Source: Candidatus Scatomorpha intestinavium
GTDB lineage: Bacteria; Bacillota; Clostridia; Oscillospirales; Oscillospiraceae
NCBI GenBank assembly: GCA_018712985.1
Contig: DVGA01000011.1
Coordinates: 1 to 43,502, forward strand
Length of the DNA stretch: 43,502 nucleotides
Direction of reading: 5' to 3'
The notes below the pieces were generated by a model. It had not been told where the DNA came from. It ran no database searches and saw only the letters and a list, made by a program, of their open reading frames with translations. Both the position numbers and the translations under genes were made by a program. Position 1 is the stretch's first letter. Each line of letters starts with the position of its first letter. This document shows positions 15,290 to 22,737 of this stretch, piece by piece.

Positions 15290-16612
15290 TTATCCCAGCG
15301 TTATCTGCGCCTCGCACTGCGCCTGCGCCTCATCCAGCGCTTCCTGCACAGTGACGGTGCCTGCGGCGGCGGCCTCGAGCTGCTGGCCGATGATGTCGCT
15401 CATGAGGGCGTAGTCCTCGATGACCGGCGGGACGACCAGGTAGTCGAGAGACTCGAACACTGCCTCACGGTTGTCGGGAGGAGTCAGGTCGAGGTAGCTG
15501 GCGAGCACTTCCTCATCGTTGATGGCGGGCAGATCCCAGCCGGCCTCGATGCGGATTTCTGCGGCCGTCGGGCTCGAGCACAGCCAAGTTATCCAGGTCA
15601 TGGCGGCGTCCTTGTTCTCACTGGCCTCGTTGACGACACAGGCGTTGGAGAAGAAGTGGGTGGCCTTCTGTTCCATGCCGGGCTCGACCGCAATGTCCCA
15701 GGCGAAGTCGCAGCCGTCTGCGAAGGTATTAAACGCCCAGATGCCGGTGGGTATCATGCCCAGTCGGCCGCTCATGAAGAGGTCCCAGTCGCCCATGCCG
15801 CCCATCTGCTCGGCGGTGGGCTGTACGTTGGTGACGAGCACGCGGTCGGCCATCATCTGGGCCGCGGCCACGTTTTCGGGGGAGTTGATCGTGAATTCGG
15901 TTTTGTCCTCGTTCAGCAGGCTGCCGCCGAACTGGGCGCAGGCCTTGTAGAACTCGTTGTAGGTCAGCGGCTGGTAGTAGCCATAGATATCGTCGCCGAG
16001 GGCCCTGATGGCCTCGGCCGCGGCCTGGACGTCGTCCTGCGTCCAGTCGGAGTTCGGGTACTCTATGTTGGCCTGATCGAAGAGGTCCTTGTTGTAGATC
16101 AGCACGACGTTGGAGAAGTTGCCGGGCAGGCCGTACTGCACACCGTCAACCGTGAAGGCGGAGAGGGCAGTCGCATCCATGCCGCTGAGGTCGACGCCCT
16201 CAATCGGGGCGAGGACGCCCATGTTGGCATAGGCCGCGAAGTTCTCGATGTTCATCTCGAAGCAGTCGGGGGCTGTGCCGCCGACAATGCGAGTCTGCAT
16301 CTGGGTGAAGTAATCGTCGATGGCGATGGTCTCGATCTCGACGGTGATGTTCGGGTACTCCTCGTGGAAGGCCTCGTACATCCTCTGCAGTGTTTCCTCG
16401 TTGCCGCCGGAGGCGTTAAAGTTGCAGTAGGTGATGGTGACGGGCTCTGCCGCGGGCTCCTCGCTGCCCTCCGCAGGGGGCTCGGTGCCGGGGTCGCTTT
16501 CCCCGGCGGCGGTTGGCGCAGTGCTGGGTTCGCTCTCCTGCGACCCGCAGGCCGATAGCACCATAAGCAGCGCAAGGCAGCAGGCCAGGACGGCAAACAG
16601 CCTCTTCTTCAT
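15290..16612 (-). CDS. Carbohydrate ABC transporter solute-binding lipoprotein (locus 1)
   Basis: A 440-residue family 1 extracellular solute-binding protein. The signal peptide ends in LSAC, so Cys22 is the lipid anchor. A Ser/Pro/Glu-rich stalk (about 25-55) precedes the bilobal domain (TITYCNFNASGGNEETLQRM; GGTAPDCFEMNI; MSGRLGMIPTGIWAF). It delivers oligosaccharide to the MalF/MalG-type permeases encoded next. The enzyme set suggests alpha-linked gluco-oligosaccharides. SD AAGGAGGAAG is ideal. No convincing promoter or LacI operator was found in the 154 bases upstream, so it may be read from the lacI promoter. Confidence 0.92.
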   Translation of the reverse strand: MKKRLFAVLACCLALLMVLSACGSQESEPSTAPTAAGESDPGTEPPAEGSEEPAAEPVTITYCNFNASGGNEETLQRMYEAFHEEYPNITVEIETIAIDDYFTQMQTRIVGGTAPDCFEMNIENFAAYANMGVLAPIEGVDLSGMDATALSAFTVDGVQYGLPGNFSNVVLIYNKDLFDQANIEYPNSDWTQDDVQAAAEAIRALGDDIYGYYQPLTYNEFYKACAQFGGSLLNEDKTEFTINSPENVAAAQMMADRVLVTNVQPTAEQMGGMGDWDLFMSGRLGMIPTGIWAFNTFADGCDFAWDIAVEPGMEQKATHFFSNACVVNEASENKDAAMTWITWLCSSPTAAEIRIEAGWDLPAINDEEVLASYLDLTPPDNREAVFESLDYLVVPPVIEDYALMSDIIGQQLEAAAAGTVTVQEALDEAQAQCEAQITLG

Positions 16613-16766
16613 TTTTTACTTCCTCCTTATCAGTTAGTTCATATGCTCCATAGGCTCGCGCGTTGCCTACTTGCAGCCGTGTGGATGCGGGCACCGAACC
16701 CGCAAATATGGGGAACGCATGTGCGCGCACTGCCGGCCGGCACAGACCGCCGCGCGCCTCATGGCC

Positions 16767-17795
16767 TTAGATACGTTTCACGCTCTCGCGCTCCACGAGG
16801 GAAACGGGGAGTATCAGCTCCTGCTTGGTCAGCTCGGGCTCGTTTATGCTGCGGATGAGCAGCTCCACGGCCTTCTCGCCCTTGAGCGAGATCTGCTGCC
16901 GGACGGTGGTGAGCCCGGGGGTGAGGTACTGCGAGATTTCAAGGTCGTCGAAGCCCATGAGCGAGATGCCGTCGGGGACGCGCACGCCGCGCTCGTAAAA
17001 AGCCTTCGCCGCGCCGATGGCGAGGATGTCCGCCGCGGCTACCACGGCGGTGGCGTTCACCTGCGTGTCCATCAGCCGGTTCGCGCTCTCTATCCCGTCC
17101 TTGTAATCTATGTCGCCCTCGAACACCAGAGCGTCCCTGAACTCCACGGAGTATTCGCCCAGCGCGTCGCGGTAGCCCGCAAGGCGCTTTTTCATGACGC
17201 CGTTGTCCTTGATGCGGCCGCAGAAGAACGCTATGTCCCGGTGCCCGCGCTCAAGCACGTATTTAGTCGCAAGATAGCTGCCGTAGGCGTCGTCTATGCG
17301 CACGTTGTGGTAATAGTGGTCGTTGCAATAGCTGTCGATGAGCACGATGGGTATGCGGCTGCGCTTCATCTGCTGGTAGAATTCGTCCGGGTACATGCCG
17401 ATGACGATGATCCCGTCGAGGTTCCTCTCGGCGGCGAGGGTGAGGTAGCTGTCGTTCGCGTCCGTGGCTGAAATGAGGACGTGATAGCCCGCCTGGCGCG
17501 CGCACAGCTCTATGCTGCCGAGTATTTCGGCATAGAACTGGTTCTGGAACATCAGCCGGCCACCGCCCTCGGTCTGAGGCACGACCACGCCGATGAGCTT
17601 GCTGGAGCGCCCCGCGCTCGAGAGCGTGCGCGCGGCCATGTTGGGCGTGTAGCCCAGCTCCTTTATCGCCGCTTCCACGCGCTTGCGCGTCTCGTCGGAT
17701 ATCGGGCGCTTGCCGCTTATGGCGTAGCTGACCGCCGCCGTGGTCACTCCTGCGGCCTTTGCCACGTCTTTCATCGTAACCCGCTGCTCTGACAT
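16767..17795 (-). CDS. LacI-family repressor of alpha-glucoside locus 1
   Basis: 342 residues with the standard layout. The N-terminal HTH is VTMKDVAKAAGVTTAAVSYA, followed by hinge helix NMAARTLSSA (which would insert at a central CG) and a periplasmic-binding-protein-like sensor domain (LIGVVVPQ, DGIIVIGM, GFDDLEISQYLTPGLTTVRQ). It is transcribed from a good promoter in the intergenic region shared with the divergent glycosidase operon, and heads the minus-strand transporter operon. Two copies of a TTAA-rich palindrome with a central CG lie in that region, one behind each promoter, consistent with autorepression and repression of the divergent operon. Confidence 0.92.
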   Translation of the reverse strand: MSEQRVTMKDVAKAAGVTTAAVSYAISGKRPISDETRKRVEAAIKELGYTPNMAARTLSSAGRSSKLIGVVVPQTEGGGRLMFQNQFYAEILGSIELCARQAGYHVLISATDANDSYLTLAAERNLDGIIVIGMYPDEFYQQMKRSRIPIVLIDSYCNDHYYHNVRIDDAYGSYLATKYVLERGHRDIAFFCGRIKDNGVMKKRLAGYRDALGEYSVEFRDALVFEGDIDYKDGIESANRLMDTQVNATAVVAAADILAIGAAKAFYERGVRVPDGISLMGFDDLEISQYLTPGLTTVRQQISLKGEKAVELLIRSINEPELTKQELILPVSLVERESVKRI

Positions 17796-17811
17796 TTATA
17801 TGCACCCCGTT

Positions 17812-17829
17812 AATTTAAGCGATTAAATT
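17812..17829. promoter_or_regulatory. LacI-type operator O1 (locus 1)
   Basis: AATTTAA-GCGA-TTAAATT: perfect 7-bp arms around a CG-containing centre, the form expected for a LacI-family site. It lies just downstream of the -10 of the lacI promoter. Confidence 0.78.
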
Positions 17830-17842
17830 GGCTTACAACTTA

Positions 17843-17871
17843 ATATTAGCCAATGGCGCGGCGAATGTCAA
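17843..17871 (-). promoter_or_regulatory. Promoter of lacI 1 and the minus-strand locus 1 operon
   Basis: Minus strand TTGACA (17871-17866), 17-bp spacer, TAATAT (17848-17843). Operator O1 begins about 14 bases downstream of the -10. Confidence 0.82.
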
Positions 17872-17901
17872 GAGTATTTTTTACAATAAGCACAATTTTT
17901 G

Positions 17902-17929
17902 TTGACAAGCGCCGGGATTATGATATGAT
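17902..17929 (+). promoter_or_regulatory. Promoter of the six-hairpin glycosidase/GH65 operon
   Basis: Perfect TTGACA (17902-17907), 16-bp spacer, TATGAT (17924-17929). It diverges from the lacI promoter, and operator O2 lies between it and the start codon. Confidence 0.82.
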
Positions 17930-17956
17930 GTTATCATGAAAAAGTAATGGGCAAGT

Positions 17957-17972
17957 GTTAAACGATTAAATT
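17957..17972. promoter_or_regulatory. LacI-type operator O2 (locus 1)
   Basis: GTTAAACGATTAAATT shares 14 of 16 bases with the right part of O1, including the core CGATTAAATT, and keeps palindromic TTAA arms around a central CG. It starts 28 bases after the -10, a position where a bound repressor would block elongation. Confidence 0.75.
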
Positions 17973-17990
17973 ATACTTAGAGGTTTTCCT

Positions 17991-19775
17991 ATGAAAGAGC
18001 TGTATCTTCCAACCGGAAACGAGTATGTCTCGCTGCCCGATATCAGCGAGCGCACGGCGACTGTCGGGAGCTTTTCCTGCCTGCACATGGGCGCGAAGGG
18101 GCTTGTGGAGTTCCGCGGCGGGTCGGAGCCGCTGATAGCGCCCTTTGCCTCCGGGGCGGAGCTCACGGATTTCGCGTGGCGCCGTCTCGGGCATTGGGTG
18201 CCCGAGTTCACCGCCCGCGCGGGAGAGCTCATCCTGCACGGCACGATCCTCGCGCCGGTGGGCGAGCGCGGATTTATCTTCCGCCTCAGCCTTGAAAACC
18301 CCACGGACGAGGCGGCGGAGGCCGAATATGGGCTTCGCGGCGTCTGGGGCGGGGCGCGCGTCTGCATAAACGAAAGCCGCGGAATACGCGGCGAAATGGG
18401 CGTCACGGACAGCCTGTGGAGCTCGGGGCCGGTGTTTGAGCTGAGCTGCGCTCTGCCGTTCCTCGCCTTCGCGCCGATGTGCGACAGGGAGATTTCATCC
18501 GCGCACGGCGAGGGGCAGGGCGGGACGGCCTATTGCCTGACACGCCGCGCGGCGCTTGGGCCGGGGGAGAGCGACAGCGCCTGTTTTTTCTGGGGCCTCG
18601 GCTATGAGGAGGTCGCCGCCGCGACGAGCGCGAAGGAGATGCTCCGCCGCGGCTGGGACTATGAGCTGAAAAAAACGCTCGCCTACCTCGCCGCGCGCGA
18701 GTGGCGCAGCGGGGATGAGCAGCTTGACAAAACGTACAACTTGAACCTCTTTTTCTGCATCTTTTACTCCACCGGCGTCACCATTGACACGGAGGAGCTG
18801 GTTCTGGTCACGAGCCGCAGCCCGCGCTACTACGTCTCGGCGGCCTACTGGGACCGCGACAGCCTCTTCTGGAGCTTCCCTGGCATACTCGACGCCGACG
18901 CCGTGCTCGCGCGCGAGATGCTGCTCTACGCCTTCGGCCGGCAGGGGCGCAATATCGGCGTCCACTCGCGCTTTATTGACGGCACGGTGCTCGAGCCGGG
19001 CTTCGAGCTCGACGAGCTCGTCGCGCCCGTCATAGCGCTCGAGCGCTATGTGAACGCCACAGGCGACACGGGCCTGCTCTCCATGCCGTGCGTGACCGGG
19101 GGCATAGAGCGCATACTCCGCACGTTAAAGTCCGTGCGCCACGAGAGCGAGCCGCTGTACGAGACCTTCCTGATGCCCACAGACGACATGCACACATACC
19201 CGTACCTGACATACGACAACGTGCTCGTCTGGCGCGCCCTGCGCGCGCTCGCGTGGCTCTGTCCCGAGCGGTACGGCGCGCTGAAGCGGGAGGCGGAGGC
19301 CGTCCGCGAGGCGGTATACAACCGCTGCACGGCCGATGGCGGCTCCGGGCGCTATTTCGTCTGGAGCACGGACCTCGCGGGGCGCAGCGACGTCTACGAC
19401 GAGCCGCCCGGCTCGCTGCTGCTCCTGCCGTATCTCGGCTTCTGCGCCGGGGACGACCCGATATGGCTCAACACCGCGCGCATGATCCGCTCGCCGGACT
19501 ACGCCTACAGCTTCGCCGGGTGCGAGTTTGCCGACATCGGCTGCGCCCACGCGCCGCACCCCTGGCTGCCGAGCGTGGCGAACAGCCTGCTCTCCGGCGA
19601 GAGCGGGCGCGCGCTGGACATACTCCGCCGCGCGGCGCTTGACAACGGCATCGTCTGCGAGAGCATAGATGAGCACACGGGAGAGTGCGCCACGGGCGAG
19701 CACTTTGCGACCGCCGCTGGCTTTGTCTGCCACGCGCTGCGGCGCGCACTGGGGGGCGTTGAATATGAGGAATGA
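17991..19775 (+). CDS. Putative (alpha/alpha)6 six-hairpin glycosidase
   Basis: 594 residues without signal peptide. The N-terminal 230 residues look like a beta-sandwich domain (alternating strands, FIFRLSLENPTDEAAEAEYG). The rest looks like a six-hairpin toroid: AAYWDRDSLFWSFPG (about 284-298), NIGVHSRFIDG, PGFELDELVAP (336-346), a segment HPWLPSVANSLLSG and a terminal GEHFATAAGF. This recalls the clan that includes GH15, GH63 and GH125, but I cannot place it in a numbered family. The candidate acids are Asp288/Asp290 and Glu339/Asp341/Glu342. SD AGAGG precedes the ATG. It is first in the plus-strand operon under the locus 1 LacI operator, and its last 11 bases overlap the GH65 gene, so both proteins probably act on the same glycoside. 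Confidence 0.6.
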   Translation: MKELYLPTGNEYVSLPDISERTATVGSFSCLHMGAKGLVEFRGGSEPLIAPFASGAELTDFAWRRLGHWVPEFTARAGELILHGTILAPVGERGFIFRLSLENPTDEAAEAEYGLRGVWGGARVCINESRGIRGEMGVTDSLWSSGPVFELSCALPFLAFAPMCDREISSAHGEGQGGTAYCLTRRAALGPGESDSACFFWGLGYEEVAAATSAKEMLRRGWDYELKKTLAYLAAREWRSGDEQLDKTYNLNLFFCIFYSTGVTIDTEELVLVTSRSPRYYVSAAYWDRDSLFWSFPGILDADAVLAREMLLYAFGRQGRNIGVHSRFIDGTVLEPGFELDELVAPVIALERYVNATGDTGLLSMPCVTGGIERILRTLKSVRHESEPLYETFLMPTDDMHTYPYLTYDNVLVWRALRALAWLCPERYGALKREAEAVREAVYNRCTADGGSGRYFVWSTDLAGRSDVYDEPPGSLLLLPYLGFCAGDDPIWLNTARMIRSPDYAYSFAGCEFADIGCAHAPHPWLPSVANSLLSGESGRALDILRRAALDNGIVCESIDEHTGECATGEHFATAAGFVCHALRRALGGVEYEE

Positions 19776-21831
19776 CGTGAAGTTCGACGGCTGGACGCTC
19801 ACCGCTCGAGGCGGTGAGCGCGACCGGTTTCTTGAGAGCGTTTTTTTCACCGGCTCGGGCCGGATGGGCTCGCGCGGCGTGACCGCCCTCCGCACAGAGC
19901 CGAGGCCTCTGGACTGTGGGCTCTTCGTGGCCGGCATCTTCGACCGCATCAACGAAGGCTCGCCGATAACCGACTTCGCCGCGCTGCCGACGCCCGTCTG
20001 GGCGGAGATTGACCTTGGAGGGCGGCGCGCAGCCATCTGCTCCGAGGTCACGCGCACGCTGGACCTGCGCACGGGCGAGCTGAGGATCGAATACGCCGTC
20101 ACCGGCGGCGCGCGCGTCATGGAGCGGCGGCTATTCTCCCTAACCGACCCGGGATATGTGTTCCAGCGCTTTGAGATAAGCTCCGATGCGCCCGTCACGC
20201 TCACGCTCGGCGTGGATGAAAGCCCGCGCAACTGTCCAATCCCCGACGACCAGGTGAAGGAGAACAGCGAGGTCGTGCAGATGTTCCGCACGCTCGAATC
20301 CGGCCCGGCGCGCCGGGCGTACTCCACGCGCTTCACGTCACTGCGGCTGGACTACGAGCTGAGCTTCGGCCCTGCGCCGGAGGGCTTCACTCCGGAGGGC
20401 GGAGCGCGCTTTTCCGGGCGCAGCTTTTGCGTGGAGAGCGCCTGCCGCGTCGTGACCAGCCGGGACGCCGACCCGCGGCTCAGGCAGCTCGGCCAGGAGG
20501 AGGCCGCATACGGCGCCGCGCTCTCTCGCGCGAGGGACGAGCTCGGGCGGCGCTGGGCCGGCTGTGAAGTCAAAATAGGCGGCGACCCGGACAGCGAAAG
20601 CGCGCTGCGCTATGTCTGCTACCAGCTCATGGCCAACTGCCCGGCGCGCGACGGCACTGTGAGCATCGGCGCGCGCGGGCTGACGCACACGCGCTATAAG
20701 GGCTGCTGCTTCTGGGATACGGACATGTTCATCATGCCGTATTTCCTGCTGACGGACCCCGAAAGCGCGCGCTGCCTGATGGATTTCCGTGTCCACACCC
20801 TGCCAGCCGCGAAGGCGCACGCGAAAAAAATGAACGGCGCCGGCACGCGCTATCCCTGGATGGTCTCGCTCGACGGCAGCGAACAGTGCGAGAGCTGGGA
20901 CATCGGCTGCAGCGAGGTACACGTCACGGCGGACGTGGCCTACGCCGCCGGGCAGTACGTGGACTGGACGGGCGACGGGGACTTCATGAGGCGCGGCGGC
21001 GCGGAAATGCTCATCGAAACGGCGCGCTTCTGGCCCAGCCGCTATTCCCCCGCCCCCGGCGGGGGGGTGAACCTCCTGTTCTGCAAGGGCCCGGACGAAT
21101 ACTGCGGCATCACGAGCAACAACCTGTACACAAACTGCATGGTAAAGCACAACATAGCCATCGCCGCTGCCGCCGCGCGGGAGTACCTCCCGGAGGTGCC
21201 GGAAGCCGAAATAGACAGCCTTGAGCGCTTTTCCGCCGGAATCAGGCTGCCGCGCGACGGAAAAACCGGCCGCTGGCTCCAGGACGACACCTTTCATCTG
21301 CTGGAGCCGGTTGACATAACTGCACTAAAGCCGGACGACAGCGCGGCCTATTCGCGCGTGTGCTTCGACGCGCTGCAGCGCCTGAAGGTGATAAAGCAGG
21401 CGGATGTGCTGCTGCTGATGTCGCGCTTCCCGGAGCGGTTCAGCCCTGAGGAGAAGCTCGCCGCCTGGGAGGACTTCGAGCCGCTGTGCATCCACGACTC
21501 CACGCTCAGCTTCGCCACGCACGCGCTCTTTGCGGCGCAGTGCGGCCTTTCTGGCGCGGCGAAGCGCTACTTTGACAAGGCGCTGTGGCTGGATCTGCGC
21601 GAGGTGATGGGCAACACCGGCAAGGAGGGGCTGCACCTTGCCTGCCTCGGCGAGACGTATCAGGCCGTGGTGTTCGGCTTCGCGGGGCTGCACCTTGAGG
21701 ACGGGAAGCCCGCGCTCGCGCCGCATCTGCCGGAGGGCTGGGACTCGCTCGAGTTCCCCTTCCGCTTCAGGGGGGAAGCCTTCACCGCGCGCGTCACGCG
21801 CGGCGTCGCGGAAATAACAAAGCTCCCCTGA
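19765..21831 (+). CDS. GH65-family glycoside phosphorylase (divergent member, locus 1)
   Basis: 688 residues, no signal peptide. An N-terminal beta-sandwich leads to an (alpha/alpha)6 barrel: YKGCCFWDTDMF (about 311-322), then GPDEYCGITSNN with Glu445 as the expected general acid, KQADVLLL (Lys544) and IHDSTLSFATH (577 onward), the phosphate-side motif of GH65 phosphorylases. These features predict inverting phosphorolysis of an alpha-glucoside to beta-glucose-1-phosphate, which PgmB can use. The N-terminus and the region after FWDTD (RYPWMVSLDGSEQCESWDIG) differ clearly from the GH65 protein at 25065, and it is about 90 residues shorter, so the acceptor is likely different. ATG 19765 was chosen over an upstream frame because of SD GGGGGG and the 11-base overlap (ATGAGGAATGA). 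Confidence 0.8.
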   Translation: MRNDVKFDGWTLTARGGERDRFLESVFFTGSGRMGSRGVTALRTEPRPLDCGLFVAGIFDRINEGSPITDFAALPTPVWAEIDLGGRRAAICSEVTRTLDLRTGELRIEYAVTGGARVMERRLFSLTDPGYVFQRFEISSDAPVTLTLGVDESPRNCPIPDDQVKENSEVVQMFRTLESGPARRAYSTRFTSLRLDYELSFGPAPEGFTPEGGARFSGRSFCVESACRVVTSRDADPRLRQLGQEEAAYGAALSRARDELGRRWAGCEVKIGGDPDSESALRYVCYQLMANCPARDGTVSIGARGLTHTRYKGCCFWDTDMFIMPYFLLTDPESARCLMDFRVHTLPAAKAHAKKMNGAGTRYPWMVSLDGSEQCESWDIGCSEVHVTADVAYAAGQYVDWTGDGDFMRRGGAEMLIETARFWPSRYSPAPGGGVNLLFCKGPDEYCGITSNNLYTNCMVKHNIAIAAAAAREYLPEVPEAEIDSLERFSAGIRLPRDGKTGRWLQDDTFHLLEPVDITALKPDDSAAYSRVCFDALQRLKVIKQADVLLLMSRFPERFSPEEKLAAWEDFEPLCIHDSTLSFATHALFAAQCGLSGAAKRYFDKALWLDLREVMGNTGKEGLHLACLGETYQAVVFGFAGLHLEDGKPALAPHLPEGWDSLEFPFRFRGEAFTARVTRGVAEITKLP

Positions 21832-21932
21832 CGCCCCGCGGCGCGGCTGAAACGGGCTTCACGCCATAGCCGGCGTGGAGCGGCCGCCCGCGCGGACACT
21901 GATAAACAACAGGGCTTCCCCCGGACAGCAAG

Positions 21933-21965
21933 GCCCTCCCGGCACAGCGAGCCGGGAGGGCTTTT
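21933..21965 (+). terminator. Rho-independent terminator of the locus 1 plus-strand operon
   Basis: An 11-bp perfect stem GCCCTCCCGGC (21933-21943) pairs with 21951-21961, followed by TTTT. The roughly 100 bases between the GH65 stop and this stem hold no gene. Confidence 0.9.
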
Positions 21966-21972
21966 GCGCAGG

Positions 21973-22001
21973 TTCAAAACCCGTATGAAATCTGTTATAA
22001 T
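21973..22001 (+). promoter_or_regulatory. Promoter of the HEAT-repeat gene
   Basis: TTCAAA (21973-21978), 17-bp spacer, TATAAT (21996-22001) with an extended TGT just before it. It begins eight bases after the preceding terminator. Confidence 0.75.
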
Positions 22002-22032
22002 TAAGCCGCAGAAAACGGGGAGGGGAAGCGCC

Positions 22033-22695
22033 GTGGAATACATGGAGTACCTGGAGAAACTGATACCGGAAAAGGACAGCCTGAAAATCGTGAAATCGGA
22101 GGCGGCAAAGTTCCATAAAACACACTCATCAGACGAGTGCTGCAAAATGGGCTGCGAATTGTATCAATCCGATAATTTTCAGATACAGGAGGTGGGCGTT
22201 TTATTGCTTGGATATGCCTCGCATGAAAACGCCGAAGCCCTGTCATTCCTGAAAAACACGGTAAGCCTGCATGAGAGCTGGAAGGTGCAGGAGGTTTTGG
22301 CCATGGCCTTTGATAATCACTGCAGGCTCTCCGGGTATGAGGCCTCGCTGCCGGTTATTAAGGAGTGGCTCGGTAGCGGCTGCGCCAATGTCCGGCGCGC
22401 TGCCTCCGAGGGCCTGAGGGTGTGGACAAGCCGCCCGTACTTCAAGGACAATCCTCGCGCGGCCATAGACATGCTGGCTGCGCTTAAATCAGACGAAAGC
22501 GAATATGTGAGGAAATCTATTGGAAACGCCCTGCGCGATATAAGCAGGAAGCACGGCGGGCTGGTTGCGGAGGAGTTGGGCACATGGGATTTGTCGTCAA
22601 GGAAAACCCTTCAGGTATATAAGCTCGCGGCAGCATTTATTGGCTCTCCCGCCCGGCCGGGATGGCAGGGGATGGGAAACCGCAGGGAAAAATGA
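22033..22695 (+). CDS. HEAT-like / DNA-alkylation-repeat protein (AlkD-like)
   Basis: About 220 residues, all-helical, built from HEAT-like repeats. The most diagnostic stretch is NVRRAASEGLRVWTSRPYFK followed by DNPRAAIDMLAALKSDESEY and VRKSIGNALRDISRKH, which matches the DNA-alkylation-repeat (COG4335/AlkD-related) family. AlkD enzymes excise N3- and N7-alkylated purines without base flipping; many relatives have no proven glycosylase activity. The start is taken as GTG 22033 because GGGAGGGGA lies six bases upstream; an in-frame ATG follows at 22042. Its base composition is less GC-rich than the neighbouring sugar genes. It is monocistronic, with its own promoter and terminator, inserted between the two alpha-glucoside loci. 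Confidence 0.78.
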   Translation: MEYMEYLEKLIPEKDSLKIVKSEAAKFHKTHSSDECCKMGCELYQSDNFQIQEVGVLLLGYASHENAEALSFLKNTVSLHESWKVQEVLAMAFDNHCRLSGYEASLPVIKEWLGSGCANVRRAASEGLRVWTSRPYFKDNPRAAIDMLAALKSDESEYVRKSIGNALRDISRKHGGLVAEELGTWDLSSRKTLQVYKLAAAFIGSPARPGWQGMGNRREK

Positions 22696-22696
22696 A

Positions 22697-22735
22697 CGTC
22701 CGCCGGCTGTTTATCGGCCGGCGGACGCGGTTTTT
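22697..22735 (+). terminator. Bidirectional terminator between the HEAT-repeat gene and locus 2
   Basis: An 11-bp perfect stem CGTCCGCCGGC (22697-22707) pairs with 22717-22727, followed by CGGTTTTT. On the minus strand the stem is followed by TTCATTTTT, so it can also end the GH13 operon. Confidence 0.9.
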
Positions 22736-22737
22736 GC

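Noticed and set aside
15254..16558. 434-residue plus-strand frame over the locus 1 binding protein
   Set aside because: It starts inside the intercistronic hairpin and mirrors a lipoprotein gene with an intact lipobox and SD.
16721..16742. Adjacent palindromes GTGCGCGCAC and TGCCGGCCGGCA as operator or attachment site for locus 1
   Set aside because: They differ from the TTAA-type LacI sites, have no promoter next to them, and short GC palindromes are expected by chance in this composition.
22033..22695. Phage or plasmid insertion between the two sugar loci
   Set aside because: The gene is slightly less GC-rich, but there are no flanking direct repeats, integrase, transposase or tRNA; a simple single-gene unit explains it.
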